A stretch of DNA of 64,000 nt from Bradyrhizobium sp. 149 (lineage in GTDB: Bacteria; Pseudomonadota; Alphaproteobacteria; Rhizobiales; Xanthobacteraceae), in NCBI RefSeq assembly GCF_023073915.1, contig NZ_JADPKK010000023.1:372001-436000 (forward strand), written 5' to 3'. The notes under the pieces are model-generated. The model saw only the letters and a list, made by a program, of their open reading frames with translations, was not told where the DNA came from and ran no database searches. Numbering within the stretch: the stretch's first letter is position 1; each line of letters begins with the position of its first letter. This document shows positions 50,116-59,965 of this stretch, one piece after another. A program made the translations under genes and the position numbers.

Positions 50116-52437
50116 CTACACCGGATCGAACGCCCGGATCGGCGGCAGATTGCCGGTAAACTTCTCGACCTCGACTGTCGTGAGCTGGCCAGTGCAGCCC
50201 TGCGCAAAGGACGAGGTGCCGACGTCGCGGGTGAGCACGTTCGGGTTGCCGTGCACGCAGAGCGGCGCGTCGTCTTCGGGCTCCATCGGATCGTACCAGG
50301 CGCCGGTCGGGAGCTGGACCACGCCGGGCGCGATGCCGTCGGTGACGTGGACCGCGGCGAGACAGGCGCCACGTTCGTTGAACAGGCGGATGATGTCGCC
50401 GTCCTTGATCGCGCGCGCGCCGGCGTCCCGTGGGTTCATGCGCGCGACTTCGCGGCCGCGATGTTTTGCGGCAAGCGAATGTCCGCCGAAATCGAGCTGG
50501 CTGTGCAGACGCGTCACTGGCTGGTTGGCGACGAGGAAGCACGGCGCCCCCGGCTTCGGCATATCGGTCTTGTCGAGCCAGACCGGATGGCCGGGACAAT
50601 CCGCATCGCCATGCCCCGCGATCTTGGCAGAGAATATTTCGATGCGACCGCTCGGCGTCGGCAGAGCATGATTGACCGGATCGTCGCGGAAGCGACGCAG
50701 CCGGCCGCCGTCGTCGGGCTGCTGCGGCACGACCAGGCTGCCGCGCCGCCAGAATTCTTCGAAGCTCGGGGCCTCCACGCCGCGCGCTTCGAGCGAGGCG
50801 CGGGTCGGCTCATAAAGATGTTCCAGCCACTGACGTGACGTCCGCCCCTCGGTGAATGGTTCGCGCGCGCCGAGACGGTCGGCGAGATCGGCAAAGATCT
50901 CGTAGTCGTCGCGCGCAAGGCCGAACGGCTCGGCGATCCGGTGCATCGCGACCATCAGGGGATCATTGCTGGAATAGCCGATGTCTTCGCGCTCGAGCGT
51001 CATCGTCGAGGGCAGCACGATGTCGGCATGCCGGGCCGTGGCGGTCCATGCGAGCTCGTGCACGACCAGCGTGTCGACTTTCGCAAACGCCTTGCGCAGG
51101 CGGTTGATGTCCTGGTGGTGATGGAAGGGATTGCCGCCGGCCCAGTAGACAAGGCGGATGTCCGGATAGGTGCGCGTCTCGCCGTTGTAGCGATAGGTGC
51201 TTCCAGGGTTGAGCAGCATGTCGGCGATGCGCGCCACCGGAATGAAATCGCGCACGGCGTTGCGGCCCTGCCCCAGCGTCGGCCCCGGCACGTCGTTGAC
51301 GCGGCGGCCGTAATAGCCGATCGCCCCCAGCGAATAGGCATAGCCGCCGCCGGGAAGGCCGATCTGGCCGAGCGCCGCCGCCAGCACCATGCCCATCCAC
51401 ACCGGCTGCTCGCCATGCTCGGCCCGCTGCAACGAATGAGAGACGGTGATGAGCGCACGCTTGCCTGCGAGCCGGCGCGCAAGTGTGCGGATGGTATTCG
51501 CATCGACGCCGCAGATCGCGGCGGCCCATTCGGCATCCCTGGCTTGGCCGTCGCTCTCGCCGGTGAGATAGCGCAAGAAAACCGGCCAGCCCTCGGTGTA
51601 GCGATCGAGGAAGGCCTGGTCGTGCAGGCCTTCGCGCACAAGCGTATGAACGATGCCAAGCATCAGCGCGGTGTCGGTGCCGGGCACGCAGGTCATCCAC
51701 TCCGCGCCAGCCTCGACGGGCAGGTCTTCGCGCAGCGGGCTGACCAGGATGAACTCGCAGCCGCGCCGGCGTGCAGCTTCCATCGCACCGCGCTCGACAT
51801 GCTTGCTGATCGAGCCGCCGGCGACCATCGAGTTCTTCAGCGCCATGCCGCCGAACGCCACCACGATCTCGGTGTCCGCAGCGATCTGTTCCCAGGTGAC
51901 GTTGCGCTTGGTGATGTCCTCGTAACCGCAGAGGATTTGCGGCAGCAGCACCGAGGACGCGCCGGAGGAATAGGAATTCACCGACCGAACATAGCCGCCC
52001 AAAGCGGTGTTGAGGAAGCGATGCACCTGGCTCTGGGCATGATGGAAGCGGCCCGCGCTCGACCAGCCATAGGAGCCGCCGAACACGGCGCCGGGGCCGC
52101 GCGTGTCGCGTATGCGTGCCAGCTCGTCGCCGAGCAGATCGAGCGCCTTCTCCCAGCTGACGGAGACGAATTCGTCGCGGCCGCGGCGATCGTCGGGACC
52201 GGGACCGCGTTCGAGCCAGCCGCGGCGGATCGCAGGCTGGGTGATGCGCGCCTGGTGGCGGAGCGCGCCGGGGAAATTGTCGATGATGCCGTTCGGATCG
52301 GGATCGCCCGCATACGCCCTGACCTCGAGCCCGGCCTCGCTTTGACGCGCCGAGAACACGCCCCAATGCGAGGTGTGCGGCTTGAAGCCGTCGGACAGGT
52401 CGAGGCCGGGGTCGGGAAAGCCAATCGTATCGTCCAT
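50116..52437 (-). CDS. Molybdopterin oxidoreductase, BisC/DMSO-reductase family
   Basis: 773 residues. The N-terminal Mo-bis-MGD domain has Ser-Tyr-Gly-Trp-Ser-Ser-Ala-Gly-Arg (Mo-ligand Ser127 by position). The middle carries Gly-Gly-Asn-Pro-Phe-His-His-His-Gln-Asp, and a C-terminal MGD-binding beta domain ends the protein. There is no Fe-S cysteine set and no Tat signal, as in cytoplasmic biotin sulfoxide reductase BisC, which reduces S- or N-oxides. It could complement msrA in repair of oxidised sulfur compounds. ATG 52437 is divergent from a RidA gene across 330 bp that shows no other gene. Confidence 0.88.
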   Translation of the reverse strand: MDDTIGFPDPGLDLSDGFKPHTSHWGVFSARQSEAGLEVRAYAGDPDPNGIIDNFPGALRHQARITQPAIRRGWLERGPGPDDRRGRDEFVSVSWEKALDLLGDELARIRDTRGPGAVFGGSYGWSSAGRFHHAQSQVHRFLNTALGGYVRSVNSYSSGASSVLLPQILCGYEDITKRNVTWEQIAADTEIVVAFGGMALKNSMVAGGSISKHVERGAMEAARRRGCEFILVSPLREDLPVEAGAEWMTCVPGTDTALMLGIVHTLVREGLHDQAFLDRYTEGWPVFLRYLTGESDGQARDAEWAAAICGVDANTIRTLARRLAGKRALITVSHSLQRAEHGEQPVWMGMVLAAALGQIGLPGGGYAYSLGAIGYYGRRVNDVPGPTLGQGRNAVRDFIPVARIADMLLNPGSTYRYNGETRTYPDIRLVYWAGGNPFHHHQDINRLRKAFAKVDTLVVHELAWTATARHADIVLPSTMTLEREDIGYSSNDPLMVAMHRIAEPFGLARDDYEIFADLADRLGAREPFTEGRTSRQWLEHLYEPTRASLEARGVEAPSFEEFWRRGSLVVPQQPDDGGRLRRFRDDPVNHALPTPSGRIEIFSAKIAGHGDADCPGHPVWLDKTDMPKPGAPCFLVANQPVTRLHSQLDFGGHSLAAKHRGREVARMNPRDAGARAIKDGDIIRLFNERGACLAAVHVTDGIAPGVVQLPTGAWYDPMEPEDDAPLCVHGNPNVLTRDVGTSSFAQGCTGQLTTVEVEKFTGNLPPIRAFDPV

Positions 52438-52767
52438 CGTCGCATTCCTTGTTCCGGTGGCGGCACAGTCCCGGCCGCACCGGCTTCAATTCGGGTGGCA
52501 GTATAACGATCCGCTGTTCGATGTCGCCGGTTCAGGGCCGGCGAAAATGCCGGGTGCTCGTGCAGGGACAGCTTGGCGGAGGTGCGCAGGCACGAACGGC
52601 GGCGATTCTTGGAGCCATTTATACCCAGTTTTTCAATGTCTTAATCAGTGGCATTCGGAGCCGCGCAGTCTGTCTTTTCAGTCAGACTTCCTGCGAGATC
52701 TCTTGCAACGACAGCGACATTGAAATGTGCAATATGCCGCCCCATCCACAGCAACGTCGGTCCCATC

Positions 52768-53118
52768 ATGATCAAGCGCGTCTTGCCCTACGAAGGTCTG
52801 CTCCACGAAGTGGTCGAGCATAATGGCGTGCTTTACATCGGTGGAATCGTCCCCGAGGACACCAGCCTCGATATGTCGGGCCAGGCAAGCGACGTGCTCG
52901 GGCAACTGGCGCAGTTGCTGAAGACCCTTGGGTCCGATCTGGCCAACGTCTTGCAAGTCACCATCTACATGTCCAACCTGAAGGAGAAGGCAGAGTTCAA
53001 TGCGGCCTGGAAGGCGCATTTTGCAGAAGCTCATCTGCCGGCGCGCGCCGCAATCGGCGTGGCCGATCTCGGTCCGGGCGTCAGACTCGAGATGACGGCC
53101 ATCGCCGCTCGAGAATAG
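52768..53118 (+). CDS. RidA/YjgF family deaminase
   Basis: 116 residues, trimeric RidA fold. Conserved Gly-Gly-Ile-Val-Pro-Glu-Asp in the first strand region, Asn-Val-Leu-Gln-Val-Thr-Ile-Tyr-Met in the core, and the catalytic Arg in Leu-Pro-Ala-Arg-Ala-Ala-Ile-Gly-Val are seen. Family members hydrolyse reactive imines/enamines. ATG 52768 was chosen; the frame extends to 52648 without homology. Downstream (53119-53238) no gene is evident. Confidence 0.9.
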   Translation: MIKRVLPYEGLLHEVVEHNGVLYIGGIVPEDTSLDMSGQASDVLGQLAQLLKTLGSDLANVLQVTIYMSNLKEKAEFNAAWKAHFAEAHLPARAAIGVADLGPGVRLEMTAIAARE

Positions 53119-53238
53119 TCGCGCGCCAGGGCCCGAATTCAGATGACCTTCAGCCGCGCGAGCCGCTCGATCTGGTGATCCGACAAACGAAGCTGTTCGC
53201 GATGATCAAAACGCAACAGCCCGTCGAATCCGCCGCTC

Positions 53239-53601
53239 TTAATCCGCCAATTCGATGAAGAGCGGCTGATGATCGGAAGCATCTGTCTTGCCATTAACAT
53301 CGACGCCAAGGACACGGCCGGCCAAATCCTCCGTCACAAAAATGAAATCTCGGCAATCAGGTCCTGCTATCCATTGCGCGCGGTCGTATAGCCCGCAGGT
53401 CGGCGACCGCTGACGGTCTGGACGACTAGCCGTCCAGGCATCGCGATAGTTGAGGCCCGGCCGCTTCGATCGATCGATCAGGGCGTGCTGGGGATCGGCA
53501 ACGTCGCAATTGAAAGCGCCGCACATGAGGCTGGACGCGGCCACCGTCTGGCTTTCATAGGGCTCGACGGGCGGTCCGGTCGGTGCCTTGGGACTGACCA
53601 A
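53239..53601 (-). pseudogene. C-terminal fragment of an endonuclease/exonuclease/phosphatase-family protein
   Basis: The last ~100 residues of the EEP fold are recognisable: Arg-Asp-Phe-Ile-Phe-Val-Thr-Glu-Asp-Leu, and the terminal metal-site sequence Ala-Ser-Asp-His-Gln-Pro-Leu (Asp-His catalytic pair). The N-terminal two thirds (~200 residues) are absent; the start would fall at the junction with the acetyltransferase fragment on the other strand. A deletion joined the two genes. Confidence 0.6.
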
Positions 53602-53915
53602 TGGTTTTGGTCGCTCGGCGCGGCAGAATGTACATAGGCTCGGTCAACTTACTGGCCAGCGAGATGACGATAGGGCCTGCGCTTTCGCCGTGGATCGCCC
53701 AGCCTTTTGTGATCAACTCGGCCCGAGGACATGGGGGCGGAAGCGCATTGATCGAAGCCTTGATGGATCGTGCTGTCGGACTCGGCTTTCAGCGCGTCCA
53801 TCTCTGTACGTCGGGCGCATTGCCCACGTACTACGCTGCGCAAGGATGGAAGCCAATCGAGGAAGTCGAATACCTCGGAAAGATACGTACCGTTATGGCA
53901 ATCGATCTGCCGTGA
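53601..53915 (+). pseudogene. GNAT acetyltransferase, N-terminally truncated
   Basis: 104 residues. The acetyl-CoA site Arg-Gly-His-Gly-Gly-Gly-Ser-Ala-Leu-Ile and the later Tyr-Tyr-Ala-Ala-Gln-Gly-Trp (typical GNAT beta6-alpha4) are present, but the first ~50 residues of a GNAT fold are missing and no ribosome site precedes ATG 53601. It may be a remnant or a minimal protein. It abuts the EEP fragment. Confidence 0.55.
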
Positions 53916-54011
53916 CGGCGCGAGGTGCGCCGCGGACACGGCTTGTCCGCCTTCGGGTGAGAAAGCTGACATCGGCAACAGCATCCCGCATGTCCGCCTT
54001 GGATCTTGGCC

Positions 54012-54507
54012 GTGTAAAAACACCCTTCTTAGGGAAGTCGCTGAGAAGCCAGGGCCGGTTCGATCTCAGGCCACGATCGCAGCGACCAGCGGCTTGGTCC
54101 CGACCATGTTCATGACCCGTGTCAGGTTGTAGGCCAGTACCGAGAGGGCCATCTCGGCGGCTACCTTCGGGAGCGTTTTGGTAAGGAAGTGCGTCGCGCC
54201 CATGCGAGCCTTCATAGTGCCGACGGGCGTTCGACAGTCTCGCGGCGTTGGCGCATAGCGAGCGGGTTCGAATCAAGGCGCTGCTGCACAGCGGCGAGCA
54301 GATGCTCGTGTTTCCATCGCGTGATCCGTCGCTCTGACCCGGGCGTGCACGTCGATCACTCGAACAGGGTTGCTCTCGTCAATGAAATCATCAAGGCATT
54401 CGGGTAATAGCGTCGACTGCCCTCGATCCGCCTGCTCAACGAAGCGCCTCATCAGCTTCCCCCGCAGAATCACAAGAGAATCATAGCAACCAGCAGCGTT
54501 TTCACAC
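54012..54507 (-). mobile_element. Internally deleted IS1182-type insertion sequence remnant
   Basis: Termini GTGTAAAAAC (54012-54021) and GTTTTCACAC (54498-54507) are imperfect inverted repeats (9 of 10). Between them lie the transposase start (Met-Arg-Arg-Phe-Val-Glu-Gln-Ala-Asp-Arg, about 54452 downward) and its end (Met-Gly-Ala-Thr-His-Phe-Leu-Thr-Lys-Thr-Leu, ending at 54066). The central ~300 residues are lost, and a one-base deletion near 54219 breaks the frame at Glu-Arg-Pro/(Phe)-Gly-Thr-Met-Lys. Non-autonomous and ancient. Confidence 0.7.
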
Positions 54508-54871
54508 AGCCAGGATCAACAGCAGAAGCCAGGCTTAACAGGTTGCGGAGTCCGGTCTGCCCTAGAAAGTTGTCATTCGTGCAGCGCGGCGTGCCGTTCC
54601 GTTGAAGAGCCGGGCGTCGGTTGGCGAACAAGATCGAGCAGATCGGTATCAGGTCGAACCGCCGCTTCCAGGCAGCCTCTGGAGAGCGTCCAGAGATCGC
54701 TGCTGCGGCATTCGCGCGTCGCCGGTGCGCAGCACCTCACACCGAGAATTGGCGGCTTTAGAATACCACCATTGAGACGGCGGCGAATTGAGCAGACGGC
54801 CGCTCTAGCTCAATCCGGAGCAGGTGCCCTTCATCTCGGCAGCAATGACGTGACAGGCTCGTGTAGCGAGA
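54508..54871. other. No recognisable gene (364 bp)
   Basis: No frame here shows a recognised family, a ribosome site or clear codon bias. Probably decayed sequence between the IS remnant and the next fragment. Confidence 0.4.
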
Positions 54872-55153
54872 TCAGGTGATCGGGAGCTTCGCCGGACGCT
54901 TGCCCCGCACAGAACTACAGAGACGTCGCATCCAGGTGGATCTGGTGGTGCGTTCGACCAGTCCGTGTGAAAAGATGTCGAGATCTGGCACTTGGGCGGC
55001 GAGGTGCTTGGTCCGGTCCGCCCTTTCGCGGCCACTGGTCGCCAGGATGGCCATGTCGCGTTTGAGGTCCTCCATGACGGCAAAGCCATCCGGATAGCTC
55101 ACCAGGACATTGAGGACCGTCACCTGGAAGTTCACGCGACCGATCAGCGCCAC
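54872..55153 (-). pseudogene. Small hypothetical protein, probably decayed
   Basis: From GTG 55153 the first ~60 residues look real: Val-Asn-Phe-Gln-Val-Thr-Val-Leu-Asn, Leu-Val-Ser-Tyr-Pro-Asp-Gly-Phe-Ala, then Asp-Leu-Lys-Arg-Asp-Met-Ala-Ile-Leu and Asp-Ile-Phe-Ser-His-Gly-Leu-Val-Glu-Arg, resembling a winged-helix-like small protein I have seen in Bradyrhizobium. After Leu-Val-Glu-Arg the expected Gly-Trp-Arg-Ile-Thr ending is replaced by unrelated Arg/Ser-rich sequence, suggesting a frameshift near 54960. Function unknown. Confidence 0.35.
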
Positions 55154-55264
55154 ATCGTGAGCGCGCGGGAGAGGGCACCGCGCCAACCTGCCCCAGCCCA
55201 TCTGGAAAGACCGAACCTTTGAAGCGCCGGAAGCGCTATGCGGCGTCCATCGCACCAGAGCTAC

Positions 55265-55678
55265 TCACCGATTCTCGACTTCGATGCGAACGGCAATCGG
55301 GCCAAGACGGTCGAAAACGGAGACATCGCCGATTACGTTGCCGAGTATCACGATCCCGGGCTGTGGGACCCGTCCTTTGCGATAGTAGATCACGAAGTGA
55401 TCGGGCCCCCACAATCCTAGTGTTCCCAACTCGAAATCCCGCTGACGCGAAACCTCCGGCAGCGGCAACGGCAGACTACCTGTCTTCTTCTGACGCAGGT
55501 GGTCGCTCAGTTCGATAGTCAACGGCAGCATGCTCAGAAGTGAGCGCGCCGCGTTGTTGTCGGAGAGCTCCGCGTCGACATTCCCCAGTCTGATGAAATT
55601 CAGATACGCTTTTGGGCCAAGACGGGCTACATTGAAGAAAGTGCGAGAGCGGTTGCAGCGATTTGGAGATTGCGCATA
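55265..55678 (-). pseudogene. Cyclophilin-like fold protein, frameshifted
   Basis: A start with ribosome site (GAGGA) at 55678 gives 16 residues of a normal signal peptide (Met-Arg-Asn-Leu-Gln-Ile-Ala-Ala) and then stops at 55628-55630. Another frame on the same strand continues with Asn-Val-Asp-Ala-Glu-Leu-Ser-Asp-Asn-Asn-Ala-Ala-Arg, Leu-Leu-Ser-Met-Leu-Pro-Leu-Thr, Tyr-Tyr-Arg-Lys-Gly-Arg and Ile-Val-Ile-Leu-Gly to the stop at 55265, the pattern of bacterial cyclophilin-like (PF18050-type) proteins. One frameshift or small deletion around 55610-55640 separates them. Confidence 0.55.
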
Positions 55679-56225
55679 GAGGTCCGTCTTTCCTCACGTG
55701 CGAGATTGTTCGCAGTCGCCGACTGGCACCTTAAAGTGAGCTTGCTCTGGAACCTGACCGGGATCTGCTCCTGGAGAAGGCCGGCGTCGCCCAAACCGCG
55801 TCCCACCTGAATGACTGGGTGAGTTCGCCCGATCTTCAGCCGCCAAATGACCGATAAGCTTCATGGGGAAGGTGCTTGCACATGGATCAACATGCCCGCT
55901 CGTGTTGTCGAGCAGATCGAGGCTCTTGCGATAGCAATCTGCCAAGATAAACTCCCAGTCGCTGAGCAGCTTGTTCTCAGAGGGCTTACGGCCCAACCTG
56001 CACTCAAACTATGCTTCGAGATCGACCGCACCGGAAACTAAGGAGCAGGAGCTAGTTGATTCTTCCGGATCACGCCTCGACAAACGTGTTGCCGATACAA
56101 GGCTTCAGCTTGGCGGCGCGGGAGCTGAGGCCTTTTTGTCGCTTGTGTACATTTTTGCACACAGCACCGGAACGCAATCCGGGTTTCTGAGTCATCCTAC
56201 GGCGACTTTGATGGGATAAAAAGAC
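55679..56225. other. No recognisable gene (547 bp)
   Basis: Frames exist on both strands (for example minus 55694-55996), but none shows a known family or ribosome site. The composition is lower in GC than the hut region. Read as decayed sequence. Confidence 0.35.
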
Positions 56226-56420
56226 GTGCCGCGTTACACCTCCTTTGCCCGAGAGGCGGCAGCAACGCTGCTACGAATGGCCAAAACAACAAAGGACCCG
56301 CAGGTTGCGTCGGGATTGATCCAGCGAGCGGCCGACCTGAAGGAACGCACGGGCGAGTTGCCCGCGGCTGATATTGAGCTAGCCGCCGACGAGCCAAAGA
56401 AGCCACTAACCAAGAGCTGA
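56226..56420 (+). CDS. Small hypothetical protein (64 residues)
   Basis: GTG start after an A-rich stretch; helical, charged product with Arg-Glu-Ala-Ala-Ala-Thr-Leu-Leu-Arg-Met-Ala, then Asp-Pro-Gln-Val-Ala-Ser-Gly-Leu-Ile and Ala-Ala-Asp-Leu-Lys-Glu-Arg. It looks like the short cytoplasmic proteins of this type widespread in Bradyrhizobium, with protein-like composition. No function known. It appears intact, unlike its neighbours. Confidence 0.5.
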   Translation: MPRYTSFAREAAATLLRMAKTTKDPQVASGLIQRAADLKERTGELPAADIELAADEPKKPLTKS

Positions 56421-57144
56421 GGCTGCGCCATTTGCGGCCCTTTCATTTGGGATTCATGTAAAATGGCCCCGCTCCGGGGGCAATGTGGATGAAGCTGGGG
56501 CCGAACGGGGTCGATCTCGGGGACGGGCCTCGGGAACAGTCGTCAATCGGCAAATCGCTCCGCGCCTGCCGTTCTGGCTCCTCAGCATCAGCGATCGCTA
56601 TCAGGTTTGCCGTTGGGAGTGCCGCCACCGCGTCCATTGCCATAGCCATTGTTGCCGCGCGGGCCCATACACTAACCCGTCGCCGGACGGGCGATGGCGG
56701 AGCTTGGGGCGGACTGCGTCTCCAATTGGGCCATCGCGACATAACTGCGCTGCCACGGGCGGAAAATGAGCCAAAGCGTCGGCCACGACCGGATCGTAAA
56801 GCGTTGCGGAGCGCTCAATAGATTCAATCGCGGAGGCGCAAGCACCATGCTGGCGTCGCGCACGCGGTGAGCCGGTAAGTCATTGAGGTTTTCGGCGTGA
56901 CAGTTGTTTCTGTCCCATTTAGTTCATGGTTGCTCCACGTACTTCATTACGATTTCGTTGGGCGTGCGGCGTCAAGAACGACGCACTGAGAGCGGTTGGG
57001 ATCTTCGCGGCTGTCAGCGAGCTCCGCCCAAGCAGGTGCCGATCTCGCGATGGAACCGAACGGCCAACAGTGCAGCGTCGATGCCATGCCAGCCGCGAGA
57101 TCGACGCCGTTGACATAACTATCAGTTTGAGCTAATCATAAGTC
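56421..57144. other. No convincing gene (724 bp), one Gly/Asn-rich micro-frame
   Basis: The only protein-like signal is a 26-residue minus-strand frame at 56588-56668 (Met-Gly-Pro-Arg-Gly-Asn-Asn-Gly-Tyr-Gly-Asn-Gly...), which looks like the tail of a Gly-rich exported protein. The remaining frames are Arg/Ser/Ala-rich shadows. Confidence 0.3.
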
Positions 57145-57462
57145 ATGACTGTTGATGATATGCAACTGGATGCGCTTGGCGACCGGACCCGTCGCAAGAT
57201 CTTCGAACTGGTGGCGGAGCGTCCGCGCTCGGTCGCCGAGATCACGCGGCAGGTGCCGGTCTCGCAGTCGGCCGTTTCCCAGCACCTCAAGACGTTGCGC
57301 GAGTCACGCCTCGTTCGTTCCGAGCCGAAGGGCGCGAGCAACGTTTACCACCTCGACCCGGCCGGACTCGGTCAGATGCGTGGTTGGCTCGACCGATTCT
57401 GGATTAAAACCCTGGCGACTTACAAGGTCGCTGCCGAGCAACGCCCAGAGGAGTCACAATGA
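57145..57462 (+). CDS. ArsR-family transcriptional regulator
   Basis: 105 residues. A winged helix: Leu-Gly-Asp-Arg-Thr-Arg-Arg-Lys-Ile-Phe-Glu-Leu, recognition helix Val-Ser-Gln-Ser-Ala-Val-Ser-Gln-His-Leu-Lys-Thr-Leu, wing with Tyr-His-Leu-Asp-Pro-Ala-Gly-Leu. No metal-binding Cys, as in the subgroup paired with SRPBCC proteins. Its stop overlaps the next start (ATGA), so the two form one operon. The regulator probably controls this pair. Confidence 0.92.
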   Translation: MTVDDMQLDALGDRTRRKIFELVAERPRSVAEITRQVPVSQSAVSQHLKTLRESRLVRSEPKGASNVYHLDPAGLGQMRGWLDRFWIKTLATYKVAAEQRPEESQ

Positions 57463-57944
57463 CCCCCCACATAAAGATCGCGCCTGTGAAGCAATCCGTC
57501 GTGGTCGAGGCATCGATCGAACATGCATTCAGAGTCTTCACTGAGCAATTCGGCAATTTCAAACCTCGCGAGCACAACCTGCTGGCCGTGCCAATTGCCG
57601 AGACGGTGTTCGAGCCGCGCGTAGGCGGCCACGTCTACGATCGCGGACTCGACGGTAGCGAGTGCCGCTGGGCACGCGTGCTGGCTTACGAGCCACCCAA
57701 CCGGGTGCTCCTGAGCTGGGACATCAGCCCGCGGTGGCAGATCGAGACTAATCCAGAAAAGACCAGCGAGTGGGAGGTACGCTTCACTGCCGAGACACCG
57801 AACCGGACGCGCGTAGAACTCGAGCATCGCGAGCTGGAACGCCATGGCGACGGCTCGGAAGGCGTGCGCGACGGTGTTGCTGGTGATCAGGGCTGGCCGC
57901 TTTATTTGCAGCGCTACGTCGATCTTTTCACTGATGCGGCGTGA
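57459..57944 (+). CDS. SRPBCC (AHSA1-like) ligand-binding family protein
   Basis: 161 residues, START/Bet v1-like fold: Val-Val-Glu-Ala-Ser-Ile-Glu-His-Ala-Phe-Arg-Val-Phe at the start, Gly-Gly-His-Val-Tyr-Asp-Arg in the middle, Arg-Val-Leu-Leu-Ser-Trp-Asp-Ile, and a C-terminal helix with Gly-Trp-Pro-Leu-Tyr-Leu-Gln-Arg. ArsR-SRPBCC pairs are common in soil bacteria; the bound ligand is usually unknown. Intact and translationally coupled. The following 251 bp to the GH13 gene show no gene. Confidence 0.9.
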   Translation: MTPHIKIAPVKQSVVVEASIEHAFRVFTEQFGNFKPREHNLLAVPIAETVFEPRVGGHVYDRGLDGSECRWARVLAYEPPNRVLLSWDISPRWQIETNPEKTSEWEVRFTAETPNRTRVELEHRELERHGDGSEGVRDGVAGDQGWPLYLQRYVDLFTDAA

Positions 57945-58195
57945 CGCGCGTTGAACACTCGGACAAGGGTTCCATCCGTTGGCATCGCGAATCCAGAAGA
58001 CGGAGTCAGGATGGAAGCCTATACCCTGAGTATCCGCGCCATCATTCGGCGATTAATTGGGATATTCGAAATGTCGTGCGGTGGCCCTCTCCGGGCCAGT
58101 GCTAACCGCCCGTGATGAGAATCTCCTTTACCGCATCGACCGTACACACATGAACTCCGTAGAGGCGCTGGCGCCCTATTTCACCGTCATTGGGA

Positions 58196-59822
58196 TCAGC
58201 CAGAGTCGATCCGGAACCAACGATAGCCATAACCGTCGAGTTCGATCTCGGTACCCATGGCGCGTTTGGCCGGATAGACTCGATTTCCGAACAGATCAGT
58301 CAGCTTGTCACTGCTTGAGACATCATGAAGCATCGTTTTGCACTCATTCGGCCCAAGGTTGTGCAGGATGAGGACGGACTTGGATTCCAGCGAATAATGC
58401 TGCACCAAAATCGAGGAGGAATCGGCTTGCGGCAAGATGCAATCGCCCCAGCCTATCTCCGGACAAGATTTTCGCACCTCGGTGAGCCGACGGAACCAGT
58501 TGAATAGCGAATTTGGATCGCGCTGCTGCGCGGCGGCGTTGACCTGTTTCGATCCGAATTCGCCGTCGGCGATCACCGAATGCAGCAGACGCTCGTTCGG
58601 TGCCGTCGAAAATCCAGCGTTGGGATCGTCGGTCCATTGCATGCAGGTTCGAACCGGCCAGCGTTCCGGCAGACTGAGATCGTCCCCCATTCCCAATTCG
58701 TCACCGTAATAGATGACCGGCGTGCCGGGAAGACTGAACAGTAGGCTGAATGCGAGTTCGATCCGATGCCGATTATTGCCTAGCATGCCCGCCAGCCGGC
58801 GACGAATGCCCCGTCCGTACAGTTGCATCTTCGGTTCTGGTGCAAAGGCCGCATACGCCTGATCGCGCTGCTCGGGCAGCAAGCGGCCCAGGTCCAGTTC
58901 GTCATGATTGCGCAGAAAATGGGCCCACTGTGCCGATTGCGGCAGCTTCGGAACTGTCGTCAGGCATTGTCGCAGGGGCTCGGCTCGTTCTTCCGCAAGC
59001 GACAGAAACAAATGCTGGTTGATGAGGAAGGCAAACAGCATGTGAATGCGTGAGCCGTCACCGAAATATCTGTGGAGCTCGGAGGCACGCACGTTGGCTT
59101 CCGCCAACAGCACCGAGTCGCCCTTGCGCCACGACAGGAAATCGCGCAATTGGCCAAAGAATTCATAGTGGCGTTTTGGCGATCGGTTCGGACGCACCTC
59201 TTCGACCACGAACGGCGCCGCGTCGATCCGGAATCCGGATATACCAAGCTCCAGCCAGAAGCCCAGGATCTTGAAGATTTCGTCGCGAACCGCGGGGCAG
59301 GTAATGTCAAGGTCAGGCTGATGTTGATAGAAACGATGATAGTACCAGGCCCGCGCGCGTAGGTCGTAAGTCCAGACACTGGATTGAAAGCCTGGGAAAA
59401 CAACCCCGTCTGCGCTGTTCTCCGGCTCGGTGTTCGACCACACATAGTATTTTCGATGAGGCGATGAAGGATCGACTCGCGCCTGCTGAAACCATGGGTG
59501 CTGCTCCGAAGTATGGTTGATCGGCAAATCGATGATCAGCCGCAATCCACGAAGCCTCGCCTGGTGACTGAACTCGACGAAGTCACCGAGCGTGCCGAGG
59601 GCCGGCGCCACGTTGTAGTAGTCGGTGACATCGTAGCCGTGATCCAGCCCCGGACTGGGATAGAACGGAAGCAGCCACAAGCAAGTGACACCTAGCTGTG
59701 CGATATGATCCAATCGCTCGATCAGCCCCGCGAAATCGCCGATACCATCGCCATTGCCGTCCTTATAGGTGGCGACGTTCAGACTGTAGATGATGGCATT
59801 CTTGTACCAGAGATCGAGCAAT
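58196..59822 (-). CDS. GH13 alpha-amylase family enzyme (trehalose-synthase-like)
   Basis: About 541 residues from TTG 59822, where homology begins (Leu-Trp-Tyr-Lys-Asn-Ala-Ile-Ile-Tyr-Ser). The frame stays open to TTG 59965, which would add ~48 unlike residues; the start is uncertain. GH13 motifs are present: Asp-Leu-Pro-Ile-Asn-His-Thr-Ser, Gly-Phe-Arg-Ile-Asp-Ala-Ala (nucleophile Asp), Leu-Leu-Ala-Glu-Ala-Asn (acid/base Glu), and Phe-Leu-Arg-Asn-His-Asp-Glu-Leu-Asp. Tyr-Gly-Asp-Glu-Leu-Gly-Met-Gly-Asp is typical of trehalose synthase/glucosidase subfamilies. It may interconvert maltose and trehalose or act on alpha-glucosides in osmotic stress. No other tre genes are near. Confidence 0.85.
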
Positions 59823-59965
59823 TTTCTCGTCCATAGCTGCGTCGGCACGCCAAGCAAAAAGGCTTCAGCGCGCGGAGCAAGCTGACGCCATGGGCTCACA
59901 ACCGTCCAGGTTGCCACTTGTTCCCGGTAAGCGATCGTGCGCGTGGCCCGTCGATCGTAACCCAA

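Noticed and set aside
50941..52506. 521-codon plus-strand frame opposite the BisC-type gene
   Set aside because: Shadow frame; composition typical of antisense to GC-rich coding DNA.
53139..53240. Minus-strand frame ending Leu-Ser-Asp-His-Gln-Ile-Glu-Arg-Leu-Ala-Arg-Leu
   Set aside because: Protein-like tail, but only ~33 residues, no start and no recognised family.
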